From Candidatus Binatia bacterium (GTDB lineage: Bacteria > Desulfobacterota > Binatia > HRBIN30): 64,000 bases of DNA. Both the position numbers and the translations under genes were made by a program. The stretch is taken from the NCBI GenBank assembly GCA_026004215.1, contig BPIR01000001.1, forward strand, positions 186,001 through 250,000, written 5' to 3'. Under the pieces are notes generated by a model. It ran no database searches. It was not told the DNA's origin and saw only the letters and a program-made list of their open reading frames with translations. This document shows, piece by piece, positions 9,539 to 19,825 of this stretch; position 1 is the stretch's first letter, and every line of letters starts with the position of its first letter.

Positions 9539-10999
9539 ATGGTGGACCTCGAGTGGGAATCCCTTGCGGAGGTGTCGAGGCGGCTCGATGCCGGGGATAT
9601 CAGTTCCGTTGAGTTAACCTCTCGAATTTTGGAGCGCATCGAAGCGACGGAGCCGAAGATTCGTGCGTTCATTACCGTCACGGCTGAGTTGGCGCTGGAG
9701 CAGGCCCGCGAGGCTGATCGCCGGCGCGCAAGGGGGGAGCGAGGACCGCTCTTGGGCGTACCGATCGGGGTGAAGGATGTCATTCTGACAAAAGGTGTCC
9801 GTACCACGGCGGGGTCGAAAATTCTCGCCGATTTCGTCGCCCCGTATGACGCCACCGTCATTCGCCGGCTACGGGAGGCGGGCGCCGTTTTTGTCGGCAA
9901 GCTGAATTGCGACGAATTCGCGATGGGCTCCTCGACGGAGAATTCTGCATTTGGCCCGACGTACAACCCTTGGAACCGCGAACGTGTTCCGGGTGGTTCT
10001 TCGGGAGGATCGGCGGCCGCTGTGGCTGCCGGCCAGTGCTATGCGGCACTCGGCACGGACACCGGTGGGTCGATTCGCCAACCAGCCGCATGTTGTGGTA
10101 TTGTGGGATTCAAGCCTACCTACGGGCGAGTGAGCCGCTACGGGCTGATCGCGTACGCTTCTTCTTTGGATCAAATTGGCCCCATGGCGCGAACGGTGAC
10201 GGATTGTGCGCTTGTGCTGGAGGCCATTGCAGGCCATGACGCGAGTGACGCAACCAGTGCGGCGCATCCGGTTTCTCGTTACACAGAGCAACTCGAAAAG
10301 CCCGTGCGCGGGCTCCGCCTGGCATTTCCAAAGGAATGTTTGGGAGAAGGGCTGCACGCCGCAGTACGCCGGTCCGTAGAAGAAGCGATCGCGTGGTACG
10401 GGCGAGAGGGGGCTCAAATAATCGAGACCTCATTACCGCATACGCGCTACGCCGTGCCTACTTATTATCTTGTAGCTACTGCTGAGGCCAGTTCGAATCT
10501 AGCGCGTTATGATGGGGTGCGGTTTGGCTTGCGGGTTGGGGAGGAAGCGGGCCTCTTGGGTATGTATGCGCGTACCCGAGGAGTTGGCTTCGGCGCCGAG
10601 GTCAAGCGAAGGATCATGCTAGGCACCTATGCGTTGTCTGCTGGATACTATGATGCGTACTATTTGAAAGCGCTGAAAGTGCGGTCCTTAGTACGCAAAG
10701 ATTTCGAGGCGGCTTTTCAGCAAGCAGATCTCGTTGTACTGCCGACCGCGCCGACTACGGCTTTCAGGTTGGGAGAAAAAACGGGGGATCCGCTGCAAAT
10801 GTACTTGTCGGACATTTTTACGATCCCCGCCAACCTGGCGGGTCTACCGGCAATCTCGTTACCGTGTGGTTTCGATGAACTCGGCCTGCCGATTGGGCTG
10901 CAGCTAGTCGGGCGTCCCTTCCGAGAGGACGAACTGCTGGCTGCTGCATACGCCTACGAACAAGGTCACGAGTGGACTTCCCGCCATCCGGCGGTTTGA
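9539..10999 (+). CDS. gatA: Asp-tRNA(Asn)/Glu-tRNA(Gln) amidotransferase subunit A
   Basis: Glutaminase subunit that releases ammonia for transamidation of misacylated tRNA. The 486 aa are full length. The amidase-signature triad is at K79 (GVPIGVKD), S154 (GGSSGGS) and S178 ([10 protein letters not shown]), the positions usual for GatA. Its stop overlaps the gatB start by one base (TGATG), so the two are probably coupled. Possession of GatCAB implies charging of tRNA-Gln and/or tRNA-Asn by the indirect route. Confidence 0.98.
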   Translation: MVDLEWESLAEVSRRLDAGDISSVELTSRILERIEATEPKIRAFITVTAELALEQAREADRRRARGERGPLLGVPIGVKDVILTKGVRTTAGSKILADFVAPYDATVIRRLREAGAVFVGKLNCDEFAMGSSTENSAFGPTYNPWNRERVPGGSSGGSAAAVAAGQCYAALGTDTGGSIRQPAACCGIVGFKPTYGRVSRYGLIAYASSLDQIGPMARTVTDCALVLEAIAGHDASDATSAAHPVSRYTEQLEKPVRGLRLAFPKECLGEGLHAAVRRSVEEAIAWYGREGAQIIETSLPHTRYAVPTYYLVATAEASSNLARYDGVRFGLRVGEEAGLLGMYARTRGVGFGAEVKRRIMLGTYALSAGYYDAYYLKALKVRSLVRKDFEAAFQQADLVVLPTAPTTAFRLGEKTGDPLQMYLSDIFTIPANLAGLPAISLPCGFDELGLPIGLQLVGRPFREDELLAAAYAYEQGHEWTSRHPAV

Positions 11000-12450
11000 T
11001 GACGATGGATTACGAAGCAGTCATCGGACTCGAGGTTCACGCGGAGCTCCTCACGGCCTCGAAAATGTTCTGTGGTTGCTCCGCAAAGTTTGGGGCGCCA
11101 CCGAACGAAAACACCTGTCCGGTTTGCTTAGGCCTTCCGGGTTCGCTGCCGGTGGTGAACCGGCGTGCGGTGGAATTCGCAATTCGCGCCGGTCTGGCGA
11201 CAAACTGTCGCGTGGAGCTCTTCAGCCGGTGGGCTCGGAAAAACTACTTTTACCCTGACCTGCCGAAAGGATACCAAATCAGCCAGTACGAGCTCCCGAT
11301 TTGTGTGGGGGGGTGGATCGCCATCGACACGCCCGATGGGGAAAAGCGGGTTCGCCTGGTCCGCATCCATATGGAAGAAGACACCGGGAAGAACATCCAC
11401 GACGCGCAGACAGACGCCAGCCTGGTTGACTTCAATCGTTCCGGCGTGCCCCTACTGGAGATTGTGTCGGAGCCAGATATGCGCACCGCGCAAGAGGCCA
11501 GCGCTTACTTACGGAAGCTTCGCCAAATTCTTCAGTACCTCGGAATCTGCGACGGAAATATGGAGGAGGGGAGCTTTCGCTGTGATGCGAACGTTTCGGT
11601 GCGCCCGCACGGGGCAGTGAAGCTGGGCACAAAAGTGGAAATCAAAAATATGAACTCGTTCCGACACGTGGAACGAGCCATTACGTTTGAGATTCAGCGT
11701 CAAGTACAGGCACTGGAGGAAGGTGAAACCATTGTCCAGGAAACTCGGCTCTGGGACCCGGATCGCGAGGTGACTCGGTCGATGCGTTCCAAGGAATACG
11801 CCCATGACTACCGGTACTTCCCCGAGCCGGATTTGCCGCCCGTTCGACTCGACCCGAGATGGATCGAAGAAATCCGAGGCTCGTTGCCCGAGCTGCCAGA
11901 CGCCCGGCGGGCGAGATTTATCCGGGAATATGGCATCCCGACGTACGACGCAGATGTTCTCACGTCACGACGAGACTTGGCCGATTATTTTGAAGCCGTG
12001 GTGCGTCACGGAGTCCCAGCCAAGGCGGCTAGCAACTGGGTCATGGGGGATATCCTGCGCGTGGTGCGAGAGCGGGGTCTTGATCGCGAACTCTATGTCG
12101 AGTGTTGGCCCATCGCCCCGGAACACTTGGCTGGTCTAATTGCGTTGATCGAGAGCGGGGAAATCAGTGGCAAGATCGCCAAGACGGTTTTCGATCGGAT
12201 GTTAACCACTGGCCGCCCGCCCGGGGAGATTGTCCGCTCCGAGGGGCTCGTCCAGATTACGGACGAAAATCAGCTGGTGACGCAGATTCAGCAGGTTCTG
12301 CGGGAACATGAGGATAAGGTCGCGGAATACCGCTCCGGCAAGGACAAACTCTTCGGCTTTTTCGTCGGGCAAGTGATGAAACGTACCCAGGGCAAGGCCA
12401 ACCCCCAGAAAGTGAATGAGTTGCTGCGCGCGCTGCTGGCAGGGCAGTGA
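10999..12450 (+). CDS. gatB: Asp-tRNA(Asn)/Glu-tRNA(Gln) amidotransferase subunit B
   Basis: tRNA-binding kinase-like subunit that activates Glu- or Asp-tRNA and converts it to Gln- or Asn-tRNA with ammonia from GatA. I chose ATG 10999 (483 aa), which overlaps the gatA stop and precedes the family start [15 protein letters not shown]; the frame is open back to 10972. The zinc-site pattern C-G-C (FCGCSAKFG) plus CPVCLGLPG is present. The C-terminal YqeY-like domain that contacts tRNA ends the protein. Confidence 0.98.
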   Translation: MTMDYEAVIGLEVHAELLTASKMFCGCSAKFGAPPNENTCPVCLGLPGSLPVVNRRAVEFAIRAGLATNCRVELFSRWARKNYFYPDLPKGYQISQYELPICVGGWIAIDTPDGEKRVRLVRIHMEEDTGKNIHDAQTDASLVDFNRSGVPLLEIVSEPDMRTAQEASAYLRKLRQILQYLGICDGNMEEGSFRCDANVSVRPHGAVKLGTKVEIKNMNSFRHVERAITFEIQRQVQALEEGETIVQETRLWDPDREVTRSMRSKEYAHDYRYFPEPDLPPVRLDPRWIEEIRGSLPELPDARRARFIREYGIPTYDADVLTSRRDLADYFEAVVRHGVPAKAASNWVMGDILRVVRERGLDRELYVECWPIAPEHLAGLIALIESGEISGKIAKTVFDRMLTTGRPPGEIVRSEGLVQITDENQLVTQIQQVLREHEDKVAEYRSGKDKLFGFFVGQVMKRTQGKANPQKVNELLRALLAGQ

Positions 12451-12640
12451 AGGTGCTCTTCGAACAGGAAACGGGTGGGCCGTAAAGGTACGGGATAAAA
12501 TGTCCGATAATATCCATTATGATTCTCAGTCCCCGGAACCGCGCCGGCTCTTGGTGCTCTTTGCCGTCCCGCTTATCGATACCTGTCGCTTGGCCGGACG
12601 GGTCGCAGCGCTGTGAATTTTGCCAGTTTGGGGACTGCAC

Positions 12641-13309
12641 TTAGCCGTTTGTTAACGCCAGCGCCTTGGCCCAGTCGGCCTCGGGTGCTGTACCGTGTTC
12701 GCGCTGGAGTTTTTCTATCAGTGCGCGGCCTTTTTCTGTGTTCCCTGCGCGGGCATACAAGCGGGCCGCTTCGTAAAGGCTCGTGGCCGCATACGGACCC
12801 GGTAAGTTGGCTGCGCGCTCGGCCTGAGTCGCCGCTTCGGCGTACTGGCCAGCCTTTTCTAAGGCAAGTGCGCGAGCCAACATAGCCTGTTGTTCCAGGT
12901 ACGGGGCGAGGCTGAAGGCGCTGTCTGTTGCTGGAAGGCTATTGCGAGCTTGCTCGACACTGCCCGCCCGTAAATCGGCTTGCGCTGCAACCAGCAACGC
13001 GATTTGTCCCGGGGTCGAGGTGGACCAAGACGCTGCAACTTTGCGCAGTTCTTGGGAGGCTCGCTCCCAGTCGTTGGAACGGAGATGAGCCAACCCCTGA
13101 CCAAGAAGCTCATTTGCGCGGCGAAGGTTGGCATTGCGGTACGATACCCAAAGCCCAATGGCTAAAAGGCCGATGAGGACTGCGACGGAGCCTTGTAGGA
13201 TGCGGTTACGGTGTAGTTGGGCCCACGCGAGCAGTTCTTGGCCGAGGTGAACGAATTCGTCTGGCTGTTTAATGTCTTTTCTGCGGAGCTTGGTCTTGCT
13301 CATGGCCAA
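12641..13309 (-). CDS. TPR membrane protein (YfgM-like)
   Basis: A 222-aa protein with a short cytoplasmic N-terminus, one membrane segment (about residues 38-55, GSVAVLIGLLAIGLWVSY) and a C-terminal stretch of TPR-like helices (about 60-220) facing the periplasm. This is the layout of YfgM/tetratricopeptide proteins that work beside the SecYEG translocon; membership is inferred from architecture only. A second ATG two codons in (13303) is an equally good start. It follows the DUF151 nuclease gene by 44 nt on the same strand. Confidence 0.65.
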   Translation of the reverse strand: MAMSKTKLRRKDIKQPDEFVHLGQELLAWAQLHRNRILQGSVAVLIGLLAIGLWVSYRNANLRRANELLGQGLAHLRSNDWERASQELRKVAASWSTSTPGQIALLVAAQADLRAGSVEQARNSLPATDSAFSLAPYLEQQAMLARALALEKAGQYAEAATQAERAANLPGPYAATSLYEAARLYARAGNTEKGRALIEKLQREHGTAPEADWAKALALTNG

Positions 13310-13353
13310 GGAAATTCAGGCTGGAGGCTCACGGAACCCGCAATCCCGGCAAG

Positions 13354-13872
13354 CTACATTTTGTATTTGAAGTCCTCCGGGGTCAGCTTTTCCAGTATGT
13401 CCGCCCACTGGTCCCGGGAAACGTTCGAAATATCTGTTGTCGCATTTTGATCCTGCGCTTCCTGCAACACGCTCGACCGCTCCAGGACGTGTTTTTGCAC
13501 ATAAATTGGGCTCTTCGTTCGTAGCGCCAGCGAAATTGCGTCGCTGGGGCGACTGTCAATCTGCACTGTTTCATCGCCCACGCGCAAATGGATGCTCGCG
13601 AAATACGTGTTGTCCCGGAGGTCGTTAATCTCCACCGCTTCGACCTCGACACCGAGCTCGTTGAGAATATTGTGAAGCAAATCATGGGTCATCGGGCGGG
13701 CCATTTTGATCCCCTCGAGTTCTGTGGCCATTGCTGTCGCCTCGAGCAGGCCGATCCAAATCGGTAGGTTGAGCTTGTTGTCTCGGTCCTTCAGAATCAC
13801 GATTGGGCTTTTCGTCACTGGGTCAAGCGTGAGCCCGCCGACGACCATTTCAATTGCGTTTTCTGGCACCAT
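13354..13872 (-). CDS. Bifunctional nuclease family protein (DUF151)
   Basis: A 172-aa member of the BFN/DUF151 family, small proteins reported to have RNase/DNase activity. Diagnostic features are the opening VGGLTLDPVTKSPIVILKD, the LPIWIGLLEATAMATELEG segment, RPMTHDLLHNIL and SRPSDAISLALRTKSPIYV. The C-terminal extension (DQWADILEKLTPEDFKYKM) is usual in the family. It starts 60 nt downstream of the VWA gene stop, so it may share that transcript. Confidence 0.9.
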   Translation of the reverse strand: MVPENAIEMVVGGLTLDPVTKSPIVILKDRDNKLNLPIWIGLLEATAMATELEGIKMARPMTHDLLHNILNELGVEVEAVEINDLRDNTYFASIHLRVGDETVQIDSRPSDAISLALRTKSPIYVQKHVLERSSVLQEAQDQNATTDISNVSRDQWADILEKLTPEDFKYKM

Positions 13873-13932
13873 GATTCTTACTCACTCGGACGCATTTTGT
13901 GCAGAAACCGAGTCGCTCGTCAATGCCCGCCA

Positions 13933-15342
13933 CTAGTGCACGATGCGATCGATGACCCTGTAGAGTTGATTGAGATTGCGACATTCTTCGACAATGTCAC
14001 AGTACACCAAATAGCGATCCATTTCGCTGTCGCCAAAGCCCCACGTCAGCCGATTTTCGGGGTTCAACCAGATGAGCTGCTTGGCGCGGTGACGAATGTC
14101 TTTCAAGGTCCATTCATGCGGAAGATTGTAATTGTTGCGGGCATCGCCCAAGATGATCACGGTGGTTTTCTTGTTCACCGCGGGCAGGAATTCACGATGG
14201 AAGATTCGGAAGGCACGACCAAAGTCAGAGTGCGCAAAGACATTGATGACCTTCCCGCTGAGGGCTTGCTCGATGGCCGTGTGAATGTCTTGTTCCTCGA
14301 ATAAGCGGGTGACCTCTCCGAGATCGCTGACGAAGACGAAGCTACGGACGCGCGAGTACAGATCTTGGAGCGTGTAGACGAATTGCAGCATGAACCGCGA
14401 CACGTTGCGCACGGAATCGGAAACGTCACAGAGAACCATTATTTGCGGTTTGTCTTTGACTCGTCGATCGAACTCGATGCGGAACGGGATGCCGCCATAT
14501 TGGAGGTTCTTGCGCAACGTGTCTTTGATGTCGAAACGACCGCGCTTGCCGCGCTTTCGTTTTACGGCAACGATGTTCTTGAGCCGTTCGGCCAACTTCG
14601 TAACGGCTTCTTTCATCTGCCGGATTTCTTCTTCGGTGAGGTAGTAAAAGCTCTTTTCCCCGAGGCGGTCCAGGTGTTCGCGTTCGCGCAGGCTGGCCTC
14701 TTTTTTTTCTAATTCCAAGCGTACCAAGCGCTTGATGGCGCGCGTGAGGTCCTGCAAGCGGAGGTCGATAAATTTCTGAAGGCGCTCCAGGTCTTCACCG
14801 GGTAGGTCTAGGCCGGAGAGTCGCCGCTTGAGCTCTTCGAGCTCGTTAGCGATCCCGGACAGGCCCAGGGCCTGCGCCAGCATGTGAGCATATCGCCCTT
14901 CTTGGAACGGGCGCTCAATCGCCGCTAGTCCGACTTCTTCTGCTGCCGCTCGGAGGAACTGTTCCAGTCGTCCATGGTCCGCAGCGAGAAGGCGGCGAGT
15001 GATCTCCGAGAGATCAAGACCCATCTTCCTCATCTCTTGATCGAGTACGTCGATGAGCCGTTGGAGATCACCTTTGGTTACGCCAAGAGCCGACTGTGCA
15101 GCTTCAAGTTGCCGGGCAAGGTCTCCTCCCAGGCCCCGAAAATACAATTCGAACAGTTCGTCGAATGTGGAATCGTCGATTTGTCGCTTCACCAGGGTGG
15201 CCCGCAACGCTTCCCGAAAGTCGCTCGCGTTACTGATGCCAATAGCCGCTACCGCCCGGAGAGTATCTACGTCCTCGGCAAGCGAGACGCGGACGCCGTT
15301 TTTCCTCAAGAGTTCTACGAAAGCGAGGATTTTTTGCTCCAT
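13933..15342 (-). CDS. VWA domain protein, CoxE-like
   Basis: A 469-aa CoxE-type protein that partners MoxR ATPases in metal-dependent protein maturation or remodelling. ATG 15342 gives the family start MEQKILAFVELLRKNGVRVS; the frame is open to 15420. An alpha-helical, charged N-terminal half is followed by a C-terminal von Willebrand A domain whose metal-ion-dependent adhesion site reads DVSDS (in MVLCDVSDSVRNVSRF). It lies 112 nt downstream of the MoxR gene on the same strand. No CO dehydrogenase or methanol dehydrogenase genes are nearby, so its client is unknown. Confidence 0.88.
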   Translation of the reverse strand: MEQKILAFVELLRKNGVRVSLAEDVDTLRAVAAIGISNASDFREALRATLVKRQIDDSTFDELFELYFRGLGGDLARQLEAAQSALGVTKGDLQRLIDVLDQEMRKMGLDLSEITRRLLAADHGRLEQFLRAAAEEVGLAAIERPFQEGRYAHMLAQALGLSGIANELEELKRRLSGLDLPGEDLERLQKFIDLRLQDLTRAIKRLVRLELEKKEASLREREHLDRLGEKSFYYLTEEEIRQMKEAVTKLAERLKNIVAVKRKRGKRGRFDIKDTLRKNLQYGGIPFRIEFDRRVKDKPQIMVLCDVSDSVRNVSRFMLQFVYTLQDLYSRVRSFVFVSDLGEVTRLFEEQDIHTAIEQALSGKVINVFAHSDFGRAFRIFHREFLPAVNKKTTVIILGDARNNYNLPHEWTLKDIRHRAKQLIWLNPENRLTWGFGDSEMDRYLVYCDIVEECRNLNQLYRVIDRIVH

Positions 15343-15454
15343 GGCGTTCCTACGGCACACTCCTCTGGCACGGCCGGCGCGGAAGGCTAGGAACGTCGCC
15401 CCAACAGGCGCCGCACCCACGTTCGTTGACGCGCCCGACGAAACATCTCGAAGC

Positions 15455-16435
15455 TCAATGTAGCAAATCTTTGTCGGAATCGGTTACGGTTGCACGCTGC
15501 TCTGTTTGACGGCGGGAGAGATAGTCTTTCAGCTCCTCCTGTGCCTTGCGGATGTCGCCCTCGTACTTGAGTACCGCATTGAGAGTATCATGGACGAGCT
15601 GTTCTTCGAGCTGATCAGCATTCAAGAGCACCAGCGCCCTTGCCCAATCCAATGTCTCACTGATGCTTGGTACCTTCTTAAGGTCGAGTTGGCGCACCCG
15701 CTGGACGAACTGCACAAGCTCATCCGCTAAACGAGCGGGAATCTCTGGGACTTTGAGACGGACAATTTCTAGTTCCTGCGCTGCGGACGGAAAATCAATG
15801 TATAAGTGCAGACAGCGCCGCTTGAGCGCATCGGACATTTCGCGGGCGTTATTACTCGTAAGCACAACCAACGGCACATGCCGGGCCTTCAGGGTCCCGA
15901 GCTCCGGCACGCTCACCTGAAAGTCACTCAGCACTTCCAGAAGAAACGCCTCGAACTCGGGGTCGGCCTTATCGATCTCGTCGACCAGTAACACTGTCGG
16001 TTGGTCCGACGTGATCGCTCGCAGGAGCGGTCGCGGCAGAATGAAGCGGTCTGAGAAAAAAACGTCGTCCTCACGGGCAATGCGATCCACCGCCTCGCGC
16101 AAGCTTTTCGCTCCTCCAATCACTTCGTTGATTTTGTCCTTGAGAATTTGGGTGTAGAGAAGTTGCTTGGCATACTCCCACTCGTAGAGGGCTTTGGCCT
16201 CGTCGAGGCCTTCATAACACTGCAGACGAATGAGGTCGCAGTGCAAGGTGGCGGCGAGCACCTTAGCCAGCTCTGTTTTGCCCACGCCCGCTGGGCCTTC
16301 GACGAGGATGGGTTTGCGTAAGTGCGAGGCGAGGTACACAACCGTGGCAATCCGGCGACTACAAATGTATTTATGATCAGCAAATCGCTCGACCACTTCG
16401 TCGATCGAGCGGAACGGTTGGTAAGGCTTCACCAT
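15455..16435 (-). CDS. MoxR-family AAA+ ATPase
   Basis: A 326-aa AAA+ ATPase acting as a chaperone-like partner of the VWA protein encoded downstream. Walker A is GPAGVGKTEL, Walker B is VLLVDEIDKAD, sensor 1 is VVLTSNNAREMSDALKRRCL with an arginine finger. The protein ends with the helical lid and an acidic tail. It is divergent from the NRDE gene across about 125 nt. Confidence 0.92.
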   Translation of the reverse strand: MVKPYQPFRSIDEVVERFADHKYICSRRIATVVYLASHLRKPILVEGPAGVGKTELAKVLAATLHCDLIRLQCYEGLDEAKALYEWEYAKQLLYTQILKDKINEVIGGAKSLREAVDRIAREDDVFFSDRFILPRPLLRAITSDQPTVLLVDEIDKADPEFEAFLLEVLSDFQVSVPELGTLKARHVPLVVLTSNNAREMSDALKRRCLHLYIDFPSAAQELEIVRLKVPEIPARLADELVQFVQRVRQLDLKKVPSISETLDWARALVLLNADQLEEQLVHDTLNAVLKYEGDIRKAQEELKDYLSRRQTEQRATVTDSDKDLLH

Positions 16436-16559
16436 ACGCGGTTGCTAACACAGCACCTGTCGGTGCTCAATCGAGTCTGCACAAGGATTCTTTGAGTCTC
16501 TGGCGAAAAGACTAAAAAGCCATTTGGCAATTGCTGCGCCCACTTACTATAGACAGTTC

Positions 16560-17327
16560 GTGTGTACCCTGGCTGCCTTCGTGGCCCTGAACCCTGAGAT
16601 TCCGCTTGTGATCGCCGCAAATCGGGACGAATTTTTTTCGCGTCCCACCGGGGATCCCTACCTCCTGAGTCACCCAAGGCGGTTTGTTGCCGGCGTGGAT
16701 CTCGTTGCCGGGGGGACTTGGCTCGGCGCAAACGAGTACGGGCTCGTAGCCGCGGTCCTTAACCGCAGAGGGGTTAAGCCTCCGGACCCACGTAAGCGCT
16801 CCCGCGGGCGGCTCGTGAGTGATGCTCTAGAGTTGCGTACGATAGCGGCGGCGGTATCGTACGTGACCAGTCTCTCCCCCGAGGCCTTCAATCCTTGCAC
16901 CATCCTCCTGGCTGACGCGGGACAGGCTGTACTGCTCGCAAACGAGTCGCACGGCTGGCAAACCCGGGACCTGGAACCCGGATTACACGTGGTGACCAAT
17001 CGCGAGTCCGACTCATTGGAATGTCCCCGCCATGATCGAACCGTCGAGCTTTTGCAACCGGTGAGTTCCCTGGTGAAAGCGGGGAACGTCGCCACCATGC
17101 TACAAAGAATATTCGAGGCCTTACGCGATCACGGAGAGAACGCGGGAGCCGAACGGGACCCGCTCTCCGTCCCATGCGTTCATACCGAGCACTACGGTAC
17201 TCGCTCCTCCACCGTGGTGATCTTGGACCGCACGGCGGCCGAAGTTCGGGTCTTCCATGCCGTAGGAGCTCCGTGTACAGGCCCATTCCGAGAACTCCCT
17301 GCCCTGTCCTTGGCCGGTGCGCGCTAG
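16560..17327 (+). CDS. NRDE family protein (TANGO2 homologue)
   Basis: A 255-aa member of the NRDE family, named for the Asn-Arg-Asp-Glu motif seen here in AANRDEFFSRPT. I start at GTG 16560 because family members begin Met-Cys-Thr and Cys2 is a candidate N-terminal nucleophile; the frame also opens with TTG at 16524. GGTWLGANEYGLVAAVLNRRG and STVVILDR are further conserved blocks. Biochemical role is unsettled; heme or acyl-CoA handling has been proposed for TANGO2 proteins. A TACTAT hexamer lies 10 nt upstream of the GTG, which could give a nearly leaderless mRNA. Confidence 0.88.
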   Translation: MCTLAAFVALNPEIPLVIAANRDEFFSRPTGDPYLLSHPRRFVAGVDLVAGGTWLGANEYGLVAAVLNRRGVKPPDPRKRSRGRLVSDALELRTIAAAVSYVTSLSPEAFNPCTILLADAGQAVLLANESHGWQTRDLEPGLHVVTNRESDSLECPRHDRTVELLQPVSSLVKAGNVATMLQRIFEALRDHGENAGAERDPLSVPCVHTEHYGTRSSTVVILDRTAAEVRVFHAVGAPCTGPFRELPALSLAGAR

Positions 17328-17363
17328 ACTTTCACTGGTGCCGTGGTACGTTGCGGCGTCAGG

Positions 17364-18248
17364 ATGACTCAACTGCGTCGACTGTCGAGTTGTGTGGTTG
17401 CGGCGACTTTGGCTGGGTGGGTGTCGGGGTGCGCGTGGCGTGAGAGAGCTCGTCCGGTAGCACTTGCCGGGGATGAAGAGACGCAGGTGCAGCCTGCCGG
17501 GAGTGAATTGCCGGCTGAGGTTCAACAGCAGCTTGCAGAGCTGCAGCGGCGGCTAAAGGAGCGAGAGGCAGAGCTCGCTACGGTCCGAGAGGAGCTGGCA
17601 AAGGCTCGGCAAAGTGAGGTGAAAGGACCGAGTCCCCCACAGCCTCTTGGAGAGAGTCACGGAGGGGCGGCGGCGAATGATGTTCTGGGCGCAGATGCCA
17701 AAGGTCTGGCGGAAGCGCTGGCCCGAGAGAAGGCAGAACGCGAAGCCTTGTTGCGGGAACTTGAGAAGCTTCGTCAGGAGGTGAGTTCTCCATTCGGGGA
17801 GAATTACGTTCCAGAGGCCGACTACCTGGCTTTGAAGCAAGAGCTCATTGAATTGCGACGCGCGGTTCAAGAGCAAGAAAAAGAGCAGCGCGAACTTGCA
17901 AAGAGAGTTTCGGCGCTTTCGAGCGGTGTAACGGGCAAGGAAGACGCGCCACCGAGAGCCGACGGAGCTAGCAGTGAGCGACTGGTTGACGACACGGAAC
18001 GGGCGCTGGCGGTTAGCCGTCAGCGAATTGCCGAACTAGAGGCGGAATTGCAAAAGGCGACAAACCAGGGCAACCAGGTGGCGAACCTGGCGGCGGAGAA
18101 TGAGTCTTTGCGCTCGCAGCTCCTGGAAGAAAGACGTCGTGCCGACGCGCTGGAGGCAAAACTCCGAGTGGCGGCGCGCGTAACCGACCTCATTTTTCGG
18201 ATGCGAACTTTAAAGAACCGCGAGGGTGCAGGGGCGGGTGAGCCCTAG
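17364..18248 (+). CDS. Coiled-coil lipoprotein of unknown function
   Basis: From ATG 17364 (294 aa) the protein has a signal peptide ending in a lipobox WVSGC near residue 23. The rest is mostly heptad-type coiled coil in three blocks (about 45-85, 110-185 and 205-275), rich in Glu, Leu, Arg and Gln, separated by Pro/Gly linkers. Such proteins act as periplasmic spacers or scaffolds, but I recognise no family. It follows the NRDE gene by 36 nt and stops only 4 nt before the convergent ABC substrate-binding gene. Confidence 0.7.
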   Translation: MTQLRRLSSCVVAATLAGWVSGCAWRERARPVALAGDEETQVQPAGSELPAEVQQQLAELQRRLKEREAELATVREELAKARQSEVKGPSPPQPLGESHGGAAANDVLGADAKGLAEALAREKAEREALLRELEKLRQEVSSPFGENYVPEADYLALKQELIELRRAVQEQEKEQRELAKRVSALSSGVTGKEDAPPRADGASSERLVDDTERALAVSRQRIAELEAELQKATNQGNQVANLAAENESLRSQLLEERRRADALEAKLRVAARVTDLIFRMRTLKNREGAGAGEP

Positions 18249-18252
18249 CCGA

Positions 18253-19812
18253 TCACTGCCCACCGTCTTCGATCCATACGTGCGCCAAACGGGGTGGGCG
18301 CCAGGGGTGCAGCCGAAAACCACGCACTCGCCGACTGGTGATGAGGAAGGTCTTGGGGTGGTAGAGGAAAACCCAGGGAGCATCCCGCACAATCCTGGCC
18401 TCGGCTTCACGATACAATTTGGATCGCTTCTCGGGATCCGAAGTTGTAGCCGCTTGGTCCAGGAGCGCATCCACCTCGTTGCTGGCGTAGTATGTGTGGT
18501 TGTTTATTCCAATCTGCCGCGAATGGAACAAGACGTCCAGGAAGTTGCTTGGGTCAGGAAAGTCCGCTTCCCATCCAAGAAGGAACATGTCGACAGACCG
18601 ATCGTGTCGCACCGCGTCGAGAAATGGCCCCCACGCTAAGGGCTTGAGCCGAATGCGGACTCCAACGAGTGCCCAGTCTTGCTGAATCGATTGCGCAATT
18701 CTCATTGCGGTCTCGTCGTTGCGGAGCCACAAGGTTGCCTGGAAGCCCTCCCCTACCCCAGCTTGCTGCAGTAACTGCTTGGCGCGCTCTCGGTCCAAAG
18801 GGTAAACCGGGTCGTGTTCGCGGTATCCTGGCATCGTTGGTGGAATGACTCCTCGGGCAGTTGTCCCACGGTCGTTGAGAATTGCGAGGAGCTTTGCCCG
18901 ATCCACCGCGTAGTTGAGGGCTTGGCGCACGCGAATATCGTCCAGTGGCGGTCTCGTGCAGTTCAACCCCACGTACTGCGTTCGCAAGGCGTCTACGCTG
19001 TGAACGTAAGATCGAAGTCGGGCATCGTGCGCCACGAGGGGGAATTCTGCGGTTGGAATTGTTGCCAGATCCAGTAGACCCATCCGGTAGCGCATCCAAG
19101 CCAAATCCTCTGTCACGCCGACGAACCGAACGATACCGGGCAACTGCACCGGCCGCGGCGCTCGGTAGTAAGGGTTGGGTACGAAGACTAACCGCTGCCC
19201 CGGAATCCGTTCCACGAGTTTGAACGGGCCGCTGCCGATCGGGTTGAATCCAAAGTCGTCACGTATTTTTTCAATGACTTCCGGAGGCACGGCAGAAGCA
19301 AACGGAAGAGCCAGTTTGTGCAGCAACAGGGGATCTGGTTGTTCGAGCTCGATCACCAAGGTGTGCTCGTCTGGTATAGATATTCCAGAAACCTCGCAGC
19401 CCGCGGTTTCGCAGGCAGCCGCGCCTCGGATGCTCAGGAAGAATTCCCGCCCAGGGGAGCCACCGTGACGGGCGACAACGCGCGTGAGGCCAAATCGCAC
19501 ATCATGGGCTGTTACGGGCCGGCCATGGGAGAAGAAAGCATCGTCGCGCAAGGCGAAGGTGAATCTCGTGCCGTCTTTGTTGTTCGTCCACTTTTGCGCG
19601 AGTTCTCCAACAATCGCCCCATCGTCTCCGTAGTCGACGAGGGTTTCAAAAATAAGGTCCTCGAATTGCCACGAGGCAGTGTCGTACCCCAGAGCGGGGT
19701 CGAGGGTTGGGACGTCATCCTTATCCGCAACCCTGAGATAATCTGGGTAGTCGCCGGCCTTGTTCTGACCTTGGCATGCCAACAAGAGAGTGAACAGGAT
19801 GACCCACCACAC
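18253..19812 (-). CDS. ABC transporter substrate-binding lipoprotein, oligopeptide type
   Basis: A 519-aa family-5 extracellular solute-binding protein (OppA/DppA/NikA type) tethered by a lipobox (FTLLLAC, Cys near residue 13). It starts at GTG 19812. Family landmarks are VPTLDPALGYD near the mature N-terminus, NPYYRAPRP, IRVRQALNYAVDR and the C-terminal PWVFLYHPKTFLITSRRVRG. The substrate cannot be told from sequence: peptides, nickel complexes and other ligands are all used by this family. It is the last gene of a permease-permease-binding-protein operon. Confidence 0.92.
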   Translation of the reverse strand: MWWVILFTLLLACQGQNKAGDYPDYLRVADKDDVPTLDPALGYDTASWQFEDLIFETLVDYGDDGAIVGELAQKWTNNKDGTRFTFALRDDAFFSHGRPVTAHDVRFGLTRVVARHGGSPGREFFLSIRGAAACETAGCEVSGISIPDEHTLVIELEQPDPLLLHKLALPFASAVPPEVIEKIRDDFGFNPIGSGPFKLVERIPGQRLVFVPNPYYRAPRPVQLPGIVRFVGVTEDLAWMRYRMGLLDLATIPTAEFPLVAHDARLRSYVHSVDALRTQYVGLNCTRPPLDDIRVRQALNYAVDRAKLLAILNDRGTTARGVIPPTMPGYREHDPVYPLDRERAKQLLQQAGVGEGFQATLWLRNDETAMRIAQSIQQDWALVGVRIRLKPLAWGPFLDAVRHDRSVDMFLLGWEADFPDPSNFLDVLFHSRQIGINNHTYYASNEVDALLDQAATTSDPEKRSKLYREAEARIVRDAPWVFLYHPKTFLITSRRVRGFRLHPWRPPRLAHVWIEDGGQ

Positions 19813-19825
19813 GGCGTGTCAGGGT

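Noticed and set aside
9181..9966. Minus-strand 261-aa frame opposite gatC/gatA
   Set aside because: Ser/Arg-rich shadow frame; gatC and gatA are certain.
12647..12656. CGTTTGTT half-site at the 3' end of the TPR gene
   Set aside because: Only half the palindrome and no promoter context.
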